A stretch of 64,000 bases of DNA from Tautonia plasticadhaerens. GTDB taxonomy: Bacteria > Planctomycetota > Planctomycetia > Isosphaerales > Isosphaeraceae. The first letter of the stretch is position 1; every line of letters starts with the position of its first letter. Shown here piece after piece: positions 44,675 through 54,437 of the stretch. The stretch is from the NCBI RefSeq assembly GCF_007752535.1, contig NZ_CP036426.1, positions 4,402,001-4,466,000 on the forward strand, in the 5' to 3' direction. A model generated the notes under the pieces. It saw only the letters and a list, made by a program, of their open reading frames with translations. It was not told the DNA's origin and searched no databases. The position numbers and the translations under genes were made by a program.

Positions 44675-47600
44675 TTACTTGGTGAGGACCTCGTCCAGGT
44701 TCATCAGCTGGTTCGCCAGCATCGTCCAGGCGGCCAGGGTGCCCGGGTCGAGCGTCGGGTCGGCCGGCGATTCGCCGACGGCGACCAGCGCCTTCGCGTC
44801 GCCCGGGTTCCCCTCGTAGTGGGCGAGCAGGTCGCCCAGGGATTCCCTGGCGATCGACCCCTCCTCGGCTTCCAGTGGCCGTGCGAGCAGCCGGAGGGCC
44901 ATCGAGGCGATCCGCTCGTCGTCCGACGCCTCCCGGTCCCGCAGGACCCGCTCGGCCAGGTGCCGGGCGGCCTCGACGAACTGCACGTCGTTGAGGGTGA
45001 CCAACGCCTGGAGCGGCGTGTTGGTCCGCTCCCGGCGGACGGTGCAATACTCCCGGCTCGGGGCGTTGAACGTCTCCAGCGAGGCCGGCGGCGCGGCCCG
45101 CTTCCAGAAGGTGTAGAGGCTGCGGCGGTAGAGGCCCTCGCCGCGGTCCCGCTCGTAGAACCGGGTGTTGCTCTCCGGCATGGCGACCGCGTCCCAGACG
45201 CCCCCCGGCTGGTACGGCTTCACGCTCGGACCGCCCAGCTCCTCCACCAGCAGGCCGCTGGCCGCCAGCGCGTAGTCGCGGATCATCTCGCCGTCCATCC
45301 GGAACCGGGGGCCGCGGGAGAGCAGGCGATTCTGCGGGTCGCGTTCCAGTTTCTCCGGGGTGACGGCGCCCGACTGGCGGTAGGCGGCCGAGCAGACCAT
45401 GAGCTTGTAGAGTTTCTTCATGTCCCAGCCAGATTCCCGGAACTCGACCGCCAGCCAGTCGATCAGCCCCGGGTGCGACGGCAGTTCCCCGGTGACGCCG
45501 AAGTCCCCGGCGGTGGCGACCAGGCCGGTCCCGAAGAGTTCCTGCCAGGCCCGGTTGACGGCGACCCGGGCGGTCAGCGGGTGGTCCTCCCGGAACAGCC
45601 AGCGGGCCAGGCCCAGCCGGTCGCCCGGCTGGTCGTCGCCCATCGGGGGCAGGATCTCGGGGGTGCCCGCCGAGACCTCGTCGAGGCGCCGGTCGTACTC
45701 GCCCCGGTGCAGGACGAAGGCCTTTGCCGGCCCGGGGCGCTCCGTCGTCACGTGGGCGATCGTCCCCCGGGCCTTGATCTCGGCCCCCTCGGCCTCCAGG
45801 GCGGCGAGCCGGGCCTGGAGCCCCGCGCTCGCCTCGTCGACGAAGGCGAGCCACCAGTCGAAGGCGGCGTCCACCTCGGGGGCCGGCCACCCGTCGGCCG
45901 GGGCCATCGCCAGCCGGACGGCGCGGTCTCCCCCCGAGAGCCGGGCCAGCTCGACGGTCGACAACGCCCGGTCATAGACCCGCACGTCCCGGATCGTCAC
46001 GCCGTCGAGCCGGCTCGAGTTGCTCCGCCGGCCGACCTCCAGGGGCACCTCGGCCCGGGTCGTCCCCGAGAGCGAATCGGCCGCCACGTCGACCGCCTGG
46101 GGCTGGCCGTCGATGGCGACGGTCAGCCCCGAGGCCTTGCCCGAGCCGTCGTAGGAGATGACGACGTGGGTCCACGTGTCCCGGGGCACCTCGGCCCGGG
46201 AGACGACCTTCAGCGCGTCCCCGGGCCAACGGTGGACGAGGTGGCCGCCGACCCGGTTGTTCTCCAGCCAGAGGTCCCAGCCCCGGAAGCCCTCGCCGTC
46301 GTCCATCCGGGCGACGATCGCGCCGCTCATGTTCCGCCGGGGCACCTTGATCCAGGCGGAGGCGGTGTAGGGGGCGTCCCGGTCGAAGTCGCCCGCCCCG
46401 GCGATCTCCAGTGCGTTGGCCGGCCCCGGGACGATCCCCTCGCCGAGCCGGGCGAGCAGCGTCTCGCCCTCGGTCGGGAGGTGTGACGCGATCGACTCGG
46501 GCGTCGCCCCGGCGAGCCAGCGGTCGAACTCGGGCCGGGCCTCCTCCTTTCGAGAGTCGGCCTCGGCGCGGGCCCCGGCCAATTCGGCCTCCAGCTCCTC
46601 CCAGCGGGTGCGGTCGCGGGGGGCGGGCACGGGGATGATCGGGGGCGTGTCCCGGATGTTGCCGTCCAGGGCCCCCTGGGTGGTGTTGTTGAAGAAGGCG
46701 GCCAGCTCGTAGAACTCGCGCTGGCTGATCGGGTCGAACTTGTGGTCGTGGCAGACGGCGCAGCCGGCGGTCAGGCCGAGGAAGACGGTGCCGAAGGTCT
46801 CGGTGCGGTCCCGGGTGTAGCCGACGAGGTTCTCCTCCGGGATCGTGCCGCCCTCGTTCGTGGTGATGTTGCAGCGGTTGAAGCCGGTGGCGACGAGCTG
46901 GTCCAGGGTGCGGTCGGGCAGGAGGTCCCCGGCGAGCTGCTCCACCGCGAACCGGTCGTACGGCAGGTTGCGGTTGAAGGCGTCGATGACCCAGTCGCGG
47001 TACGACCACATCTCCCGCTCGTTGTCGAAGTGCAGGCCGTGCGTGTCGGCATATCGGGCGGCGTCGAGCCAGTACCGGGAGCGGTGCTCCCCCCATCGGG
47101 GAGACGCGAGCAGGCGGTCGACGTACGCCTCATAGGCGTCGGGCGAGGTGTCTTCCACGAACGCCTCGACCTCTCCCGGCTCGGGAGGCAGGCCCGTCAG
47201 GTCCAGGCTGACGCGGCGGGCCAGGGTGCGGAGGTCGGCCTCGGGGGCGGGGGCGAGCCCGGCCTCGTCGAGCTTCGAGAGGACGAAGGCGTCGATCGGG
47301 TTGCGGATCCAGGTCGGGTCGGAGACCACCGGCAGCCCGGGACGATCGGGCGGGATGAACGACCAGTGCGGCTCGTATTCGGCCCCTGAGGCGACCCAGC
47401 GGCGGAGCGTCTCCTTCTGCTGGGCCGTCAACGTTTTGTGCGACGAGGGGGGCGGCATCGCTTCCAGCTCGTCCTCGGACTCGACCCGGTAGATCAGCTC
47501 GCTGGCGTCGGGGTCGCCGGGGACGATGGGGGCGTAGCCCCCTCGGTCGGCGAAGGCGTCACCCGGGCGGTCGAGCCGGAGGTCGGCCTCGCGAGAGGCG

Positions 47601-47773
47601 CTATCCGGGCCGTGGCAGGCGAAGCAGTTCTCCGAGAGGATCGGCCGGATGTCCCGGTTGTACCTCGGATCCTCGTCGGCGAGGCCCGTCGAGGCGAGGC
47701 CGGCCAGGCCCAGCAGGGCGAGCGCGACGGCCCCTCGGGCCGGGCCTCGGTGGTCTCGGGGGCGAAGGCTCAT
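44675..47773 (-). CDS. PSCyt1-DUF1549-LamG-DUF1553 protein, exported cytochrome-like
   Basis: 1032 residues with a Sec-like signal (AVALALLGLAGLASTG). Planctomycete cytochrome PSCyt1: CFACH heme site, then the DLRLDRPGDAF stretch. DUF1549 (PSCyt2): VSLDLTGLPPEPGEVEAF, RYADTHGLHFDNE, and a second CAVCHDHKFDPIS motif. A LamG-type concanavalin-fold domain is inserted at about 480-610 (ASAWIKVPRRNMSGAIVARM, LEVGRRSNSSRLDG). DUF1553 (PSD1): LARWLFREDHPLTARVAVNR, NRLLSRGPRFRMDGE, and FNAPSREYCTVRRERTNTPL. Two CxxCH heme motifs suggest electron transfer coupled to a hydrolase-like domain, with LamG for glycan binding. Start ATG 47773; the longer reading is junk. First gene of the pair with DUF1501. 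Confidence 0.94.
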   Translation of the reverse strand: MSLRPRDHRGPARGAVALALLGLAGLASTGLADEDPRYNRDIRPILSENCFACHGPDSASREADLRLDRPGDAFADRGGYAPIVPGDPDASELIYRVESEDELEAMPPPSSHKTLTAQQKETLRRWVASGAEYEPHWSFIPPDRPGLPVVSDPTWIRNPIDAFVLSKLDEAGLAPAPEADLRTLARRVSLDLTGLPPEPGEVEAFVEDTSPDAYEAYVDRLLASPRWGEHRSRYWLDAARYADTHGLHFDNEREMWSYRDWVIDAFNRNLPYDRFAVEQLAGDLLPDRTLDQLVATGFNRCNITTNEGGTIPEENLVGYTRDRTETFGTVFLGLTAGCAVCHDHKFDPISQREFYELAAFFNNTTQGALDGNIRDTPPIIPVPAPRDRTRWEELEAELAGARAEADSRKEEARPEFDRWLAGATPESIASHLPTEGETLLARLGEGIVPGPANALEIAGAGDFDRDAPYTASAWIKVPRRNMSGAIVARMDDGEGFRGWDLWLENNRVGGHLVHRWPGDALKVVSRAEVPRDTWTHVVISYDGSGKASGLTVAIDGQPQAVDVAADSLSGTTRAEVPLEVGRRSNSSRLDGVTIRDVRVYDRALSTVELARLSGGDRAVRLAMAPADGWPAPEVDAAFDWWLAFVDEASAGLQARLAALEAEGAEIKARGTIAHVTTERPGPAKAFVLHRGEYDRRLDEVSAGTPEILPPMGDDQPGDRLGLARWLFREDHPLTARVAVNRAWQELFGTGLVATAGDFGVTGELPSHPGLIDWLAVEFRESGWDMKKLYKLMVCSAAYRQSGAVTPEKLERDPQNRLLSRGPRFRMDGEMIRDYALAASGLLVEELGGPSVKPYQPGGVWDAVAMPESNTRFYERDRGEGLYRRSLYTFWKRAAPPASLETFNAPSREYCTVRRERTNTPLQALVTLNDVQFVEAARHLAERVLRDREASDDERIASMALRLLARPLEAEEGSIARESLGDLLAHYEGNPGDAKALVAVGESPADPTLDPGTLAAWTMLANQLMNLDEVLTK

Positions 47774-48160
47774 GCGGGTGCTCCGTCTTCGGTCTCTCGG
47801 CCCGGCCCGGGCCTTCGGGGGTCGATCGGCGGGGAGGCCCAGGCGGTCGTCCCGGCCCCGGCAGTCCGGGGGAAGGGGGGCGCATGGCCGGTCCCTGGCC
47901 GGAAGGGCCTCGGCGGTCGATGGCGCCGGCAAGGCCCCGGCCCCGAGACTCGGCCCGGGGCAGGGGGAGGACGGCAGGGCTCGGCTCGCGGGGATCCGGT
48001 GGGGGAAGGTCGGGCATCCGCGACTCGACGACGCGGGAGTGCCTTCATCGACCCTACATGCCGATGGGTGTGTCTCGCAAGCAGATTCTCGGGGGAATCG
48101 ACCCCCGATGCAATCGGATCAACGCCGGGCCGTCTCGTCGGGGAGGAGGCCCGGGCGCGA
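47774..48160. other. Spacer upstream of the PSCyt1 gene
   Basis: 387 bp between the start of the PSCyt1 gene and the end of the next minus-strand gene. It must hold the promoter of the PSCyt1-DUF1501 pair. I see no clear promoter pair, RNA or repeat. Confidence 0.4.
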
Positions 48161-49666
48161 TCAGTCCGACCAGGAGAAGCCCCGGCGGTGGGCCGACTCG
48201 GGGATCAGCCTCAGCGCCTCGGCCAGGGCCGAGGCCGAGGCGTCCCGGGAGGCCAGGGACCGCATCCGTCGACGGCCCGCCTCGGCCATCCGGTGGTAGC
48301 GGTCGCGGTCCCGGTCGGCGACCCGGGCGGCCTCGATCAGGTGGTCGTGCAACTGCTGCCAATTCAGGCGGTGCCAGGACGTCTCGAACCGGGGCTCGGG
48401 GTCGTGGGGGATGTAGGTCGGCTCGGGGTGGCTGGGGATGACGAAGGCGACCTGGTCGTCCAGGTAATCCTCCATCGCCGTGTGCCTCGGGGCGATCCCC
48501 GGCCGGCCGGCGGCCAGCGCCTCCTGGAGCGGCAGGCAGGCCCCCTCGGCCTTGCTCGTGTTCAGGTAGTAGGTCGTCGCCCGGTTCAGCGAGGCGAGAT
48601 CCTCATCACTCAGGTAATCGGTGATGGCGACCACCCGGCAGGAGTGCCGGATGTTCATCCGCTCGTACCGGGTCCGCAGCTCCTTCAGCTCGAAGTACTC
48701 GCGGTCCGGGTTGGTGGCCAGCTTCAAGACGAGCGTGGCGTCGGGCCGGTCCTGGAAGGCGAGCAGGAAGGCGGAGACCAGGTCGTCGATGTTCTTCCGG
48801 CGGTCCCCCAGGTTGAAGATGCTGGTGAACACCAGGCCGTCGAGGCGCAGGGTCGCCAGCGGGGGCCGGAGGATCCGGGTGGCGGCGGTCCGGCGGACCA
48901 GGCGGTTCTTGGCCTGGAAGAGGGCCTCGGCGGCCTCCTCGCTCAGGTACCGCATCACCTTCGCCTTGTAGAAGTCCCGGCCGCCCCGATAGGCGTCGCC
49001 GGTCAGGCGCTGCCAGGCCGGCCGGTCCGGGTCGTCGGCGGCCGAGAGCCGGGGGCGGGGGGGGGCCTGGTCGTCCCCCGAGGGGGGGCGGCCGTCGAAG
49101 ACGACGTGGCGGCATTCCAGCTCGAAGGCCCAGCCCGGATCCCAGTCGGGGACGGCGAAGGCCGAGTCGGGCAGCGGCACGGGGACGACCGCCACCGGGG
49201 GCCGCAGGCCGGACCGCCTGAACGTCGACGCGGTGAACCGGCAGGCGGCGATCACCAGGTCGGTGCGGTCGAGGATCCGCTTCCAGTTCTGCCGGGTGTC
49301 GAGGCCCAGGTCGCGGTCGGGGAGCTTCGGGAACTCCCAGAACGGGAAGGCGACGGTGGGCACGTCCGGCGTCAGGTAGGCGTTGTGCGGCGGGTGGAGG
49401 CAGAGGTGGATCGGCGTCAGGCCCTGCTCCCTGGCCCGACAGGCCCGGTAGGAGAGGCTGCTCTCGGGCTGCTCGACCACCTGCCAGGGGCCCAGGCGGT
49501 CGAGCACCGGCGCCATCGCCTTGAGGACGAAGGCATACGAGTAGTCGGCGTTTCCCATGTTCCGCCGGATGTCCTTCGCCCCGGCCGTGGTGCTGACCAG
49601 GAAGCAGGGGGCCCCCGGCCGGGGGTCCGCGGCGGGACGGGGCGTCGAGCCGATGGCTGCGTTCAT
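48161..49666 (-). CDS. GT4-like glycosyltransferase, divergent
   Basis: 501 residues. N-terminal part has HLCLHPPHNAYLTPDVP and the WEFPKLPDRDLG stretch; the donor domain has GLVFTSIFNLGDRRKNIDDLVSAF, ADYLSDEDLASLNRATTYY-like helices and a KAEGACLPLQEALAAGRPGIA loop with Glu pair, as in GT4 enzymes. About 100 residues longer than the family norm. A possible role is decoration of a surface glycan or protein; it is not in an operon with other sugar genes. ATG at 49666 with GGGAGGAACC upstream; upstream in-frame sequence is discarded. Confidence 0.82.
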   Translation of the reverse strand: MNAAIGSTPRPAADPRPGAPCFLVSTTAGAKDIRRNMGNADYSYAFVLKAMAPVLDRLGPWQVVEQPESSLSYRACRAREQGLTPIHLCLHPPHNAYLTPDVPTVAFPFWEFPKLPDRDLGLDTRQNWKRILDRTDLVIAACRFTASTFRRSGLRPPVAVVPVPLPDSAFAVPDWDPGWAFELECRHVVFDGRPPSGDDQAPPRPRLSAADDPDRPAWQRLTGDAYRGGRDFYKAKVMRYLSEEAAEALFQAKNRLVRRTAATRILRPPLATLRLDGLVFTSIFNLGDRRKNIDDLVSAFLLAFQDRPDATLVLKLATNPDREYFELKELRTRYERMNIRHSCRVVAITDYLSDEDLASLNRATTYYLNTSKAEGACLPLQEALAAGRPGIAPRHTAMEDYLDDQVAFVIPSHPEPTYIPHDPEPRFETSWHRLNWQQLHDHLIEAARVADRDRDRYHRMAEAGRRRMRSLASRDASASALAEALRLIPESAHRRGFSWSD

Positions 49667-49909
49667 CCGAAGGTTCCTCCCTCGTCCTCGCGGCCTGAGA
49701 CGCGATCGGCCCGGTCCCTGGGCCTGGGTTCGGTCGAGAGAGGATAACCGGGCGACGTTCCCCGTCAATGCCCGATGGCCGAGGGCGGAGGGGGGATGGC
49801 CGAGGCGTCGGGGCCCGATGGCGGACGGTCCCGGGGTTACGGGCCCGGGCCCGTCCCGTCTCCACCGGGATCCCTCATCCGCCGTCCGCCATCGGGTCTC
49901 AGGCCACGC

Positions 49910-50134
49910 TCAAGTCGACGAGTCGCCCTGGTCCGGCGACTTGGTCGACGCCCCGCCGACGGCCCGGCCGCCGGAGGGGACCTCGTCGATGGCCTCGCGG
50001 AGGGCACGCTTCTCGGCCTCGTCGCGGCCGACGCCCTGGGCGACCAGGCGTTCCTTGATGTGCTCGGCCCGGCGCTCCTGGGCGGCGTTGACCTTGTTCG
50101 GGCTGATCCCGTCGGGCATGCTCGATCGGGCCAT
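49910..50134 (-). CDS. Small charged helical protein, plasmid-stabilisation-like
   Basis: 74 residues. A strongly amphipathic charged helix NKVNAAQERRAEHIKERLVA is followed by GVGRDEAEKRALREAIDEVP and a Gly/Ser-rich tail. The pattern Q-RRAEHI-E-----G---EAE-RA resembles small proteins annotated as plasmid stabilisation or KGG/ChaB-like in other bacteria (resemblance only). A perfect AAGGAGG (50148-50142) lies seven bases before the ATG at 50134, the best ribosome-binding site in the region, so it is likely well translated. Divergent from the next gene. Confidence 0.72.
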   Translation of the reverse strand: MARSSMPDGISPNKVNAAQERRAEHIKERLVAQGVGRDEAEKRALREAIDEVPSGGRAVGGASTKSPDQGDSST

Positions 50135-50240
50135 GATCCGGCCTCCTTCCCTGCTCGTCTCGTCTCGAATCGGCCCCGGCGGGGCCGGCGTACGGGTCTT
50201 CGCGGGGAGACTCATCGGGCAAACCCGATGCCGGCCTCCC

Positions 50241-50269
50241 TTCGCGCCCCGACCCCGGTCGCCTACAAT
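50241..50269 (+). promoter_or_regulatory. Candidate weak promoter of the small gene at 50292
   Basis: TACAAT (50264-50269) with TTCGCG (50241-50246) 17 bp upstream. The -35 is poor. Confidence 0.35.
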
Positions 50270-50291
50270 CGGGCGGTGATCCGAGCGTCCC

Positions 50292-50702
50292 TTGGACCCG
50301 ATCCGACCCGACCCGAAGCAATTCGAGGCGAACCGACCCGTGTCCACCAGCAGCAACTACGACCTCGCGCCGGCCGAGACGGCGCCGGCCCGATCCCTCG
50401 TCCCCAAGAACCCGTCCTATCCCCAGCGGGTCCACGTCTCCCAGCGGCCGGAGCTGGAGGCGACCCTCCGCCGGTGGGATGCCCGGATCGCCGAGGCCCG
50501 TCGCAAGCTCGACGTGCTCGGCCAGTCCGCCGAGCGGCCGAAGTACGACCGCCTCTACGCCCAGATGCTCGGCGCCCGGGACCAGCTTTCCGAGGCCGTC
50601 CGCCGCATGCCGATGGAGGCCGGCTACCTCTTCGAGGAGGACGAGCACAAGCTCCACGAGGCCGTCGCCGCCCTGGAGCGCCTCTTCCGGAAGTGGGGCT
50701 GA
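50292..50702 (+). CDS. Small hypothetical helical protein
   Basis: 136 residues from a TTG at 50292, or 120 from the GTG at 50340 which is about as likely. Mostly helical after residue 50: RPELEATLRRWDARIAEARR, SEAVRRMPMEAGYLFEEDE and the final LHEAVAALERLFRKWG. No signal or membrane segment. It looks like a real soluble gene with coding-type composition, but I do not recognise a family. It ends 68 bp before the convergent ceramidase-like gene. Confidence 0.65.
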   Translation: MDPIRPDPKQFEANRPVSTSSNYDLAPAETAPARSLVPKNPSYPQRVHVSQRPELEATLRRWDARIAEARRKLDVLGQSAERPKYDRLYAQMLGARDQLSEAVRRMPMEAGYLFEEDEHKLHEAVAALERLFRKWG

Positions 50703-50770
50703 TCGGGCCCCATCCGAGGAACGACCCCGGGGGACGAGGTTCCCCTCGACCCCCGGGCCGGGTGCCCGCC

Positions 50771-52099
50771 TCAGTCGTCCTCGTCCTGGTCCTCTTCTCG
50801 CTTCGAGAAGACCTGGAACACGTCGCCGATCACCTGATCGGCCAGCCGGTCGAGCACCTCGTAGAAGATCGGCTCCGCCTCCGGGGCGAGGGGAGATGAC
50901 ACCGGCTCGTACCCGCCGACGGCGTACGAGTCGGCCGTGGCGATGTAGCCCACGTGACCGTTGGCATACCCGACGACGATCGGCACGGCCCGGTCGGCGA
51001 TGATCCGCTCCAGGTTGAAGCCGAACTCCACCATCGGCTCCCCCGGCATGGTCAGCAGCAGGTACGGCCCGACCTTCATCGCCATCAGCTCGGCCGAGAC
51101 GGGGCCGTCCTTGCCGGGCAGTTCGACGACCTCGCTGGCGCAGCGGATCCGGTAGTAGCCCGGCCGATCCTCCAGCTCCTCCCGGACCACGCTCGACGCC
51201 AGGGCCCGCACGACGGCCCCCCCCAGGTCCCGGCCCGCCCACTGGAGGTCCGCCTCGTCGGCGCAGCGGTACGGGTGGCCGGGCAGGTTCGGCCGGATGT
51301 CCCCGGCGCAGCCCTGCAGGAACATCGCGGTCGTCTCGCCGCCGTAGCACAGCTCGACGAACCGCCGGGCCTCCCCCGGGAAGTCGGCGCTCATCCTCGG
51401 GTAGCCGTCGGGGTAGGGGGGCGTGCCGTCGTCCCCCCAGGTGAAGAAGCAGGGGTGGCAGACCGCCTGGATCAGCACGGCCTCGGGGGTCAGCGACCGG
51501 CCGTCGTCGAACCGGAGGACCTTGACCCTCGGGTCGTTCGGCCCGTCGGGGTTGAGCCGGACGACCGCCTGGCCGTTGATCACCTTGCGGCGGTTGATGC
51601 CGAAGCCGATCCGGTCCTCGGCGTAGCCGACCGAGACCGTCCGCATCGCCGAGCTTGCCTCCCGGGCCGCCCGCCGGATCGCGTCGTCGACCATCCGGGC
51701 CCAGGACGACTCCGGCTCGTAGCCCGGCCCGGAGTGGTTGTGCGAGACGGCCACCATGACGTGATCGCCCGGCACCCCCGCCTCCTCCGAGACGGCCTTC
51801 CTCGTGGCCTCGACCAGCTCGTCCCAGGCCGAGAGCAGGTCGAAGGTGACGATCGCCGCCCGGGTCTCCCCGTCGTCGAGCACCAGCACCTCGGCCCGGA
51901 TCGGGTCCCGGACCCCGACCACGTGCCTCGGGTGCCCGACCACGTCCATGCCCCCCTCGGGCATCTCCGGCGTGATGTCGGCCCGGGCGGCCCCGGCCTC
52001 CAGGTTCGAGTCGACCGGGAACGTCCCGTCCTCCCCCGCCGGGGAGCGGCCGGCGCAGGCGAAGGCGACCAGGGCGACGATCGGCAAGACGCGCATCAT
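50771..52099 (-). CDS. Neutral/alkaline ceramidase-like protein, secreted
   Basis: 442 residues. Signal peptide MMRVLPIVALVAFACAG; then the family's opening AGAARADITPEMPEGG, and VAVSHNHSGPGY with the Zn-type histidine and the nucleophile serine region of neutral ceramidase N-terminal domain proteins. Later, GGETTAMFLQGCAGDIRPN matches the second metal-site loop. It lacks the C-terminal Ig-like part of the full 700-residue ceramidases, so it is a short bacterial relative, of uncertain substrate. It is 7 bp after the double hydrolase on the same strand and is likely co-transcribed. Confidence 0.88.
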   Translation of the reverse strand: MMRVLPIVALVAFACAGRSPAGEDGTFPVDSNLEAGAARADITPEMPEGGMDVVGHPRHVVGVRDPIRAEVLVLDDGETRAAIVTFDLLSAWDELVEATRKAVSEEAGVPGDHVMVAVSHNHSGPGYEPESSWARMVDDAIRRAAREASSAMRTVSVGYAEDRIGFGINRRKVINGQAVVRLNPDGPNDPRVKVLRFDDGRSLTPEAVLIQAVCHPCFFTWGDDGTPPYPDGYPRMSADFPGEARRFVELCYGGETTAMFLQGCAGDIRPNLPGHPYRCADEADLQWAGRDLGGAVVRALASSVVREELEDRPGYYRIRCASEVVELPGKDGPVSAELMAMKVGPYLLLTMPGEPMVEFGFNLERIIADRAVPIVVGYANGHVGYIATADSYAVGGYEPVSSPLAPEAEPIFYEVLDRLADQVIGDVFQVFSKREEDQDEDD

Positions 52100-52106
52100 G
52101 GGGGGA

Positions 52107-54437
52107 TCACTCCGAATCGGTGCGGCCTCTCGGCCAGTCCAGGTGCCGGGTGAGGAAGTCGAACGTCGCCTCCCCCTGAATGAGATGCCCGCCGTTGAAG
52201 AAGGTGATCTCCGACCGGTCGCCGATCCCGAGCGCGTCGTAGAGCCGCCTCACCTTGGCATACTCGTACGCCACCCACTCGTCGGGCGCCACGCCGTCGG
52301 CGTGCCCCCGCTCCACCATGAACGGCCGGGGGGCGATCAGGCCCGCCATCTCGGCGTAGTTGTAGCCGGAGGCGAGGTCCCACTCGTACATGTCGTACTC
52401 GATCGTGTACATGTAGCTCAACCGGCGGTCGAGGTCCGTGCACTTGACGACCCACTCGTTGAAGTCGGCCGAGCAGATCGACAGGCAGTACCCGTCCACC
52501 AGCGCCGGGACCCGCATCGCCGTCTTGCCGCCGTAGGAGAGCCCGTAGAGGGCGATCCGGTCGGCGTCCACGTTCGGCAGGGTCCTCAGCCATTCCAGCG
52601 TCCGCTCGTGCTGGCGGACGATGATCGAGAACAGCGACGCCTTCAGCGGGTGCGCCTTCCGCTGGAGCTGCCGGAACCGATCCACGCCGATGTAAGGGTT
52701 CTGGGGTGCGTAGACGACGTACCCCCGATCCGCCAGCGCCGCCCCGTAGGAGTTGTAGGGCGACTCCACGCCGGGGATCACGATCGGGTCCGGCGTCCCC
52801 TCCAGCCCGTGCTGGCAGACGACCACCGGCCGACGCTCGCCGTCTCGCAGGTCCTTCGGCAAGAGGAGGATCCCCGAGGCGACCACGTCCGGAAGCACGG
52901 GGATCTCGACGGCATATCCCTCGAACCCCGGCTCGTCGAGCACCTTGACCGACCTCGGCTCCAGGGGCTCGGACGCCTCCGGGATCGAGCCGATCACCTC
53001 CTCGCGGAACGTCTCTCGGAAGGGGCTCGTCGAGGAGGCCCAGGACTCGGGCGAGGAGGCGTCGGCCTCCGACCAGAGGTCGTAACGCCGCAACTCCGAG
53101 GTCCGGATCGACGCCTGCGTGTGGCCTTGCAGCGCCCGGACCCATCGTCCCATCCGGGCAACGGGATCGGGCGGGGGGGAGGTCGAGATCCAGCGGGGCT
53201 CGGCGGGCTCGGGGCGCCCGACCCGCCGGCCGAGCAGGGCGTCGAGGAAGGCTCCCCGGGCATGATCGCCCGCGTTGAGCGGCCGGCCATCGGCATCGAC
53301 CGGGCCGATGGAGAGGCTCGGCGTCTTCAACTCGCCGAGGAGGCCTCGCAGCCGCTCCCACTCCTCGACCGCCTCCCGGACGCCGATCGGCTCGATCCTG
53401 CCGGAGGCGGCCTGCGATCGGCCGTCGACCGGGGGCGGGGGGCCGTCGACGGTCGGCCCGCCGCAGGGCTCGACGGCGAGCGCCCGGGGGGCGATCAGCG
53501 AGGCGATCTCGGCGTCGCCGAACTCGTCGAGCAGCCCCCAGACGTCCCGATCGATCGGCTCTCCCCAGACCCCCCGCCGATCGCCGAAGGCCCCGGCGAC
53601 CCAGGCCCCGTCGATCCGGGTGTCCAGCGCCGCCGAGTACAACGCGATCATCCCGCCCTCGCCGTGCCCGACCACGCCGATCGGCACCCCCGGCGCCCCA
53701 TCCCGGCAGAACCAGTCGACCGCCGCCCGGACGGCGTCCACCTCGTAGCCGATCGGGTGCCGGCCCGCCTCGAACCCCTGGCGCCAGATCCATTCTCGGT
53801 GCGACAGGTTGGTCATCGCCACGTCGGGGTTGCCCGAGGAGGTGGTGGACCGGTCGAGCAGCACCGGGACGACCACCCGACACCCGGCCTCGGCCAGCAG
53901 TCGGGCGACCTGGGACCCGGGAGGCAGCCCCTCGGCCAGCCCGACGAACGCCTCGGGCGTCACGTCGCAGTCCGCCATCGCCACCACGTCGGCGATCGCT
54001 TCCCCCTCGGGTTCGAGCAGCAGGCCCTCGGCCTGGACGTCGGCATAGACGTCCCAGCGGACGGCCAGCACCCGGAAGCCCTCGGCCCTCGCCAGCTCGG
54101 CCGGGGCCTCGGTCGAGCCGGCCAGGTGCATCGCCACCGGGGCGACCCGGGGGTCGACGGCGCCGACGATCCGCCCCAGGCGCCCTCGGTTCGGCTCGAC
54201 GGACCTGGCATAGGCCTCGGGGGAAGACGTATCCCGGTCCCAGTGCCGGGCCCTCCGCCCGACGCTCGATGCCGTCTGGCGGTCGAGGAACCGGTGCAGC
54301 CCCTCGACCATCGCGGCGGCGGCCTCGTCGGTCGACCCCCGATCCCCCCAGGGCGCGGTCCCCGGCAACTCCTGGGAGGCCGCCCGGTCCCCCATCAGGC
54401 CCGGCAGGACGATCAAGACGGCGGCGACGCGGTTCAT
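52107..54437 (-). CDS. Protein with two alpha/beta-hydrolase domains (dienelactone/acetyl-xylan-esterase type)
   Basis: 776 residues with an N-terminal signal (MNRVAAVLIVLPGLMGDRAAS). Two alpha/beta hydrolase units: the first, about 150-380, with nucleophile GHGEGG and IAPRALAVEP; the second, about 520-770, with CQHGLEGTPDPIVIPG, nucleophile GLSYGG, and IAPRPFMVERGHADGV carrying the Asp/His side of the triad, then NGGHLI. The second looks complete; the first has GHGEGG in place of GxSxG (Glu at the nucleophile position), so it may be inactive. Probably a secreted esterase on acylated polysaccharide. It is followed by the ceramidase-like gene. ATG at 54437 with GAGGAGG upstream. Confidence 0.85.
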   Translation of the reverse strand: MNRVAAVLIVLPGLMGDRAASQELPGTAPWGDRGSTDEAAAAMVEGLHRFLDRQTASSVGRRARHWDRDTSSPEAYARSVEPNRGRLGRIVGAVDPRVAPVAMHLAGSTEAPAELARAEGFRVLAVRWDVYADVQAEGLLLEPEGEAIADVVAMADCDVTPEAFVGLAEGLPPGSQVARLLAEAGCRVVVPVLLDRSTTSSGNPDVAMTNLSHREWIWRQGFEAGRHPIGYEVDAVRAAVDWFCRDGAPGVPIGVVGHGEGGMIALYSAALDTRIDGAWVAGAFGDRRGVWGEPIDRDVWGLLDEFGDAEIASLIAPRALAVEPCGGPTVDGPPPPVDGRSQAASGRIEPIGVREAVEEWERLRGLLGELKTPSLSIGPVDADGRPLNAGDHARGAFLDALLGRRVGRPEPAEPRWISTSPPPDPVARMGRWVRALQGHTQASIRTSELRRYDLWSEADASSPESWASSTSPFRETFREEVIGSIPEASEPLEPRSVKVLDEPGFEGYAVEIPVLPDVVASGILLLPKDLRDGERRPVVVCQHGLEGTPDPIVIPGVESPYNSYGAALADRGYVVYAPQNPYIGVDRFRQLQRKAHPLKASLFSIIVRQHERTLEWLRTLPNVDADRIALYGLSYGGKTAMRVPALVDGYCLSICSADFNEWVVKCTDLDRRLSYMYTIEYDMYEWDLASGYNYAEMAGLIAPRPFMVERGHADGVAPDEWVAYEYAKVRRLYDALGIGDRSEITFFNGGHLIQGEATFDFLTRHLDWPRGRTDSE

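Noticed and set aside
47438-49747. 769-residue plus-strand frame
   Set aside because: Covers the PSCyt1 start, its spacer and the opposite glycosyltransferase, without a domain.
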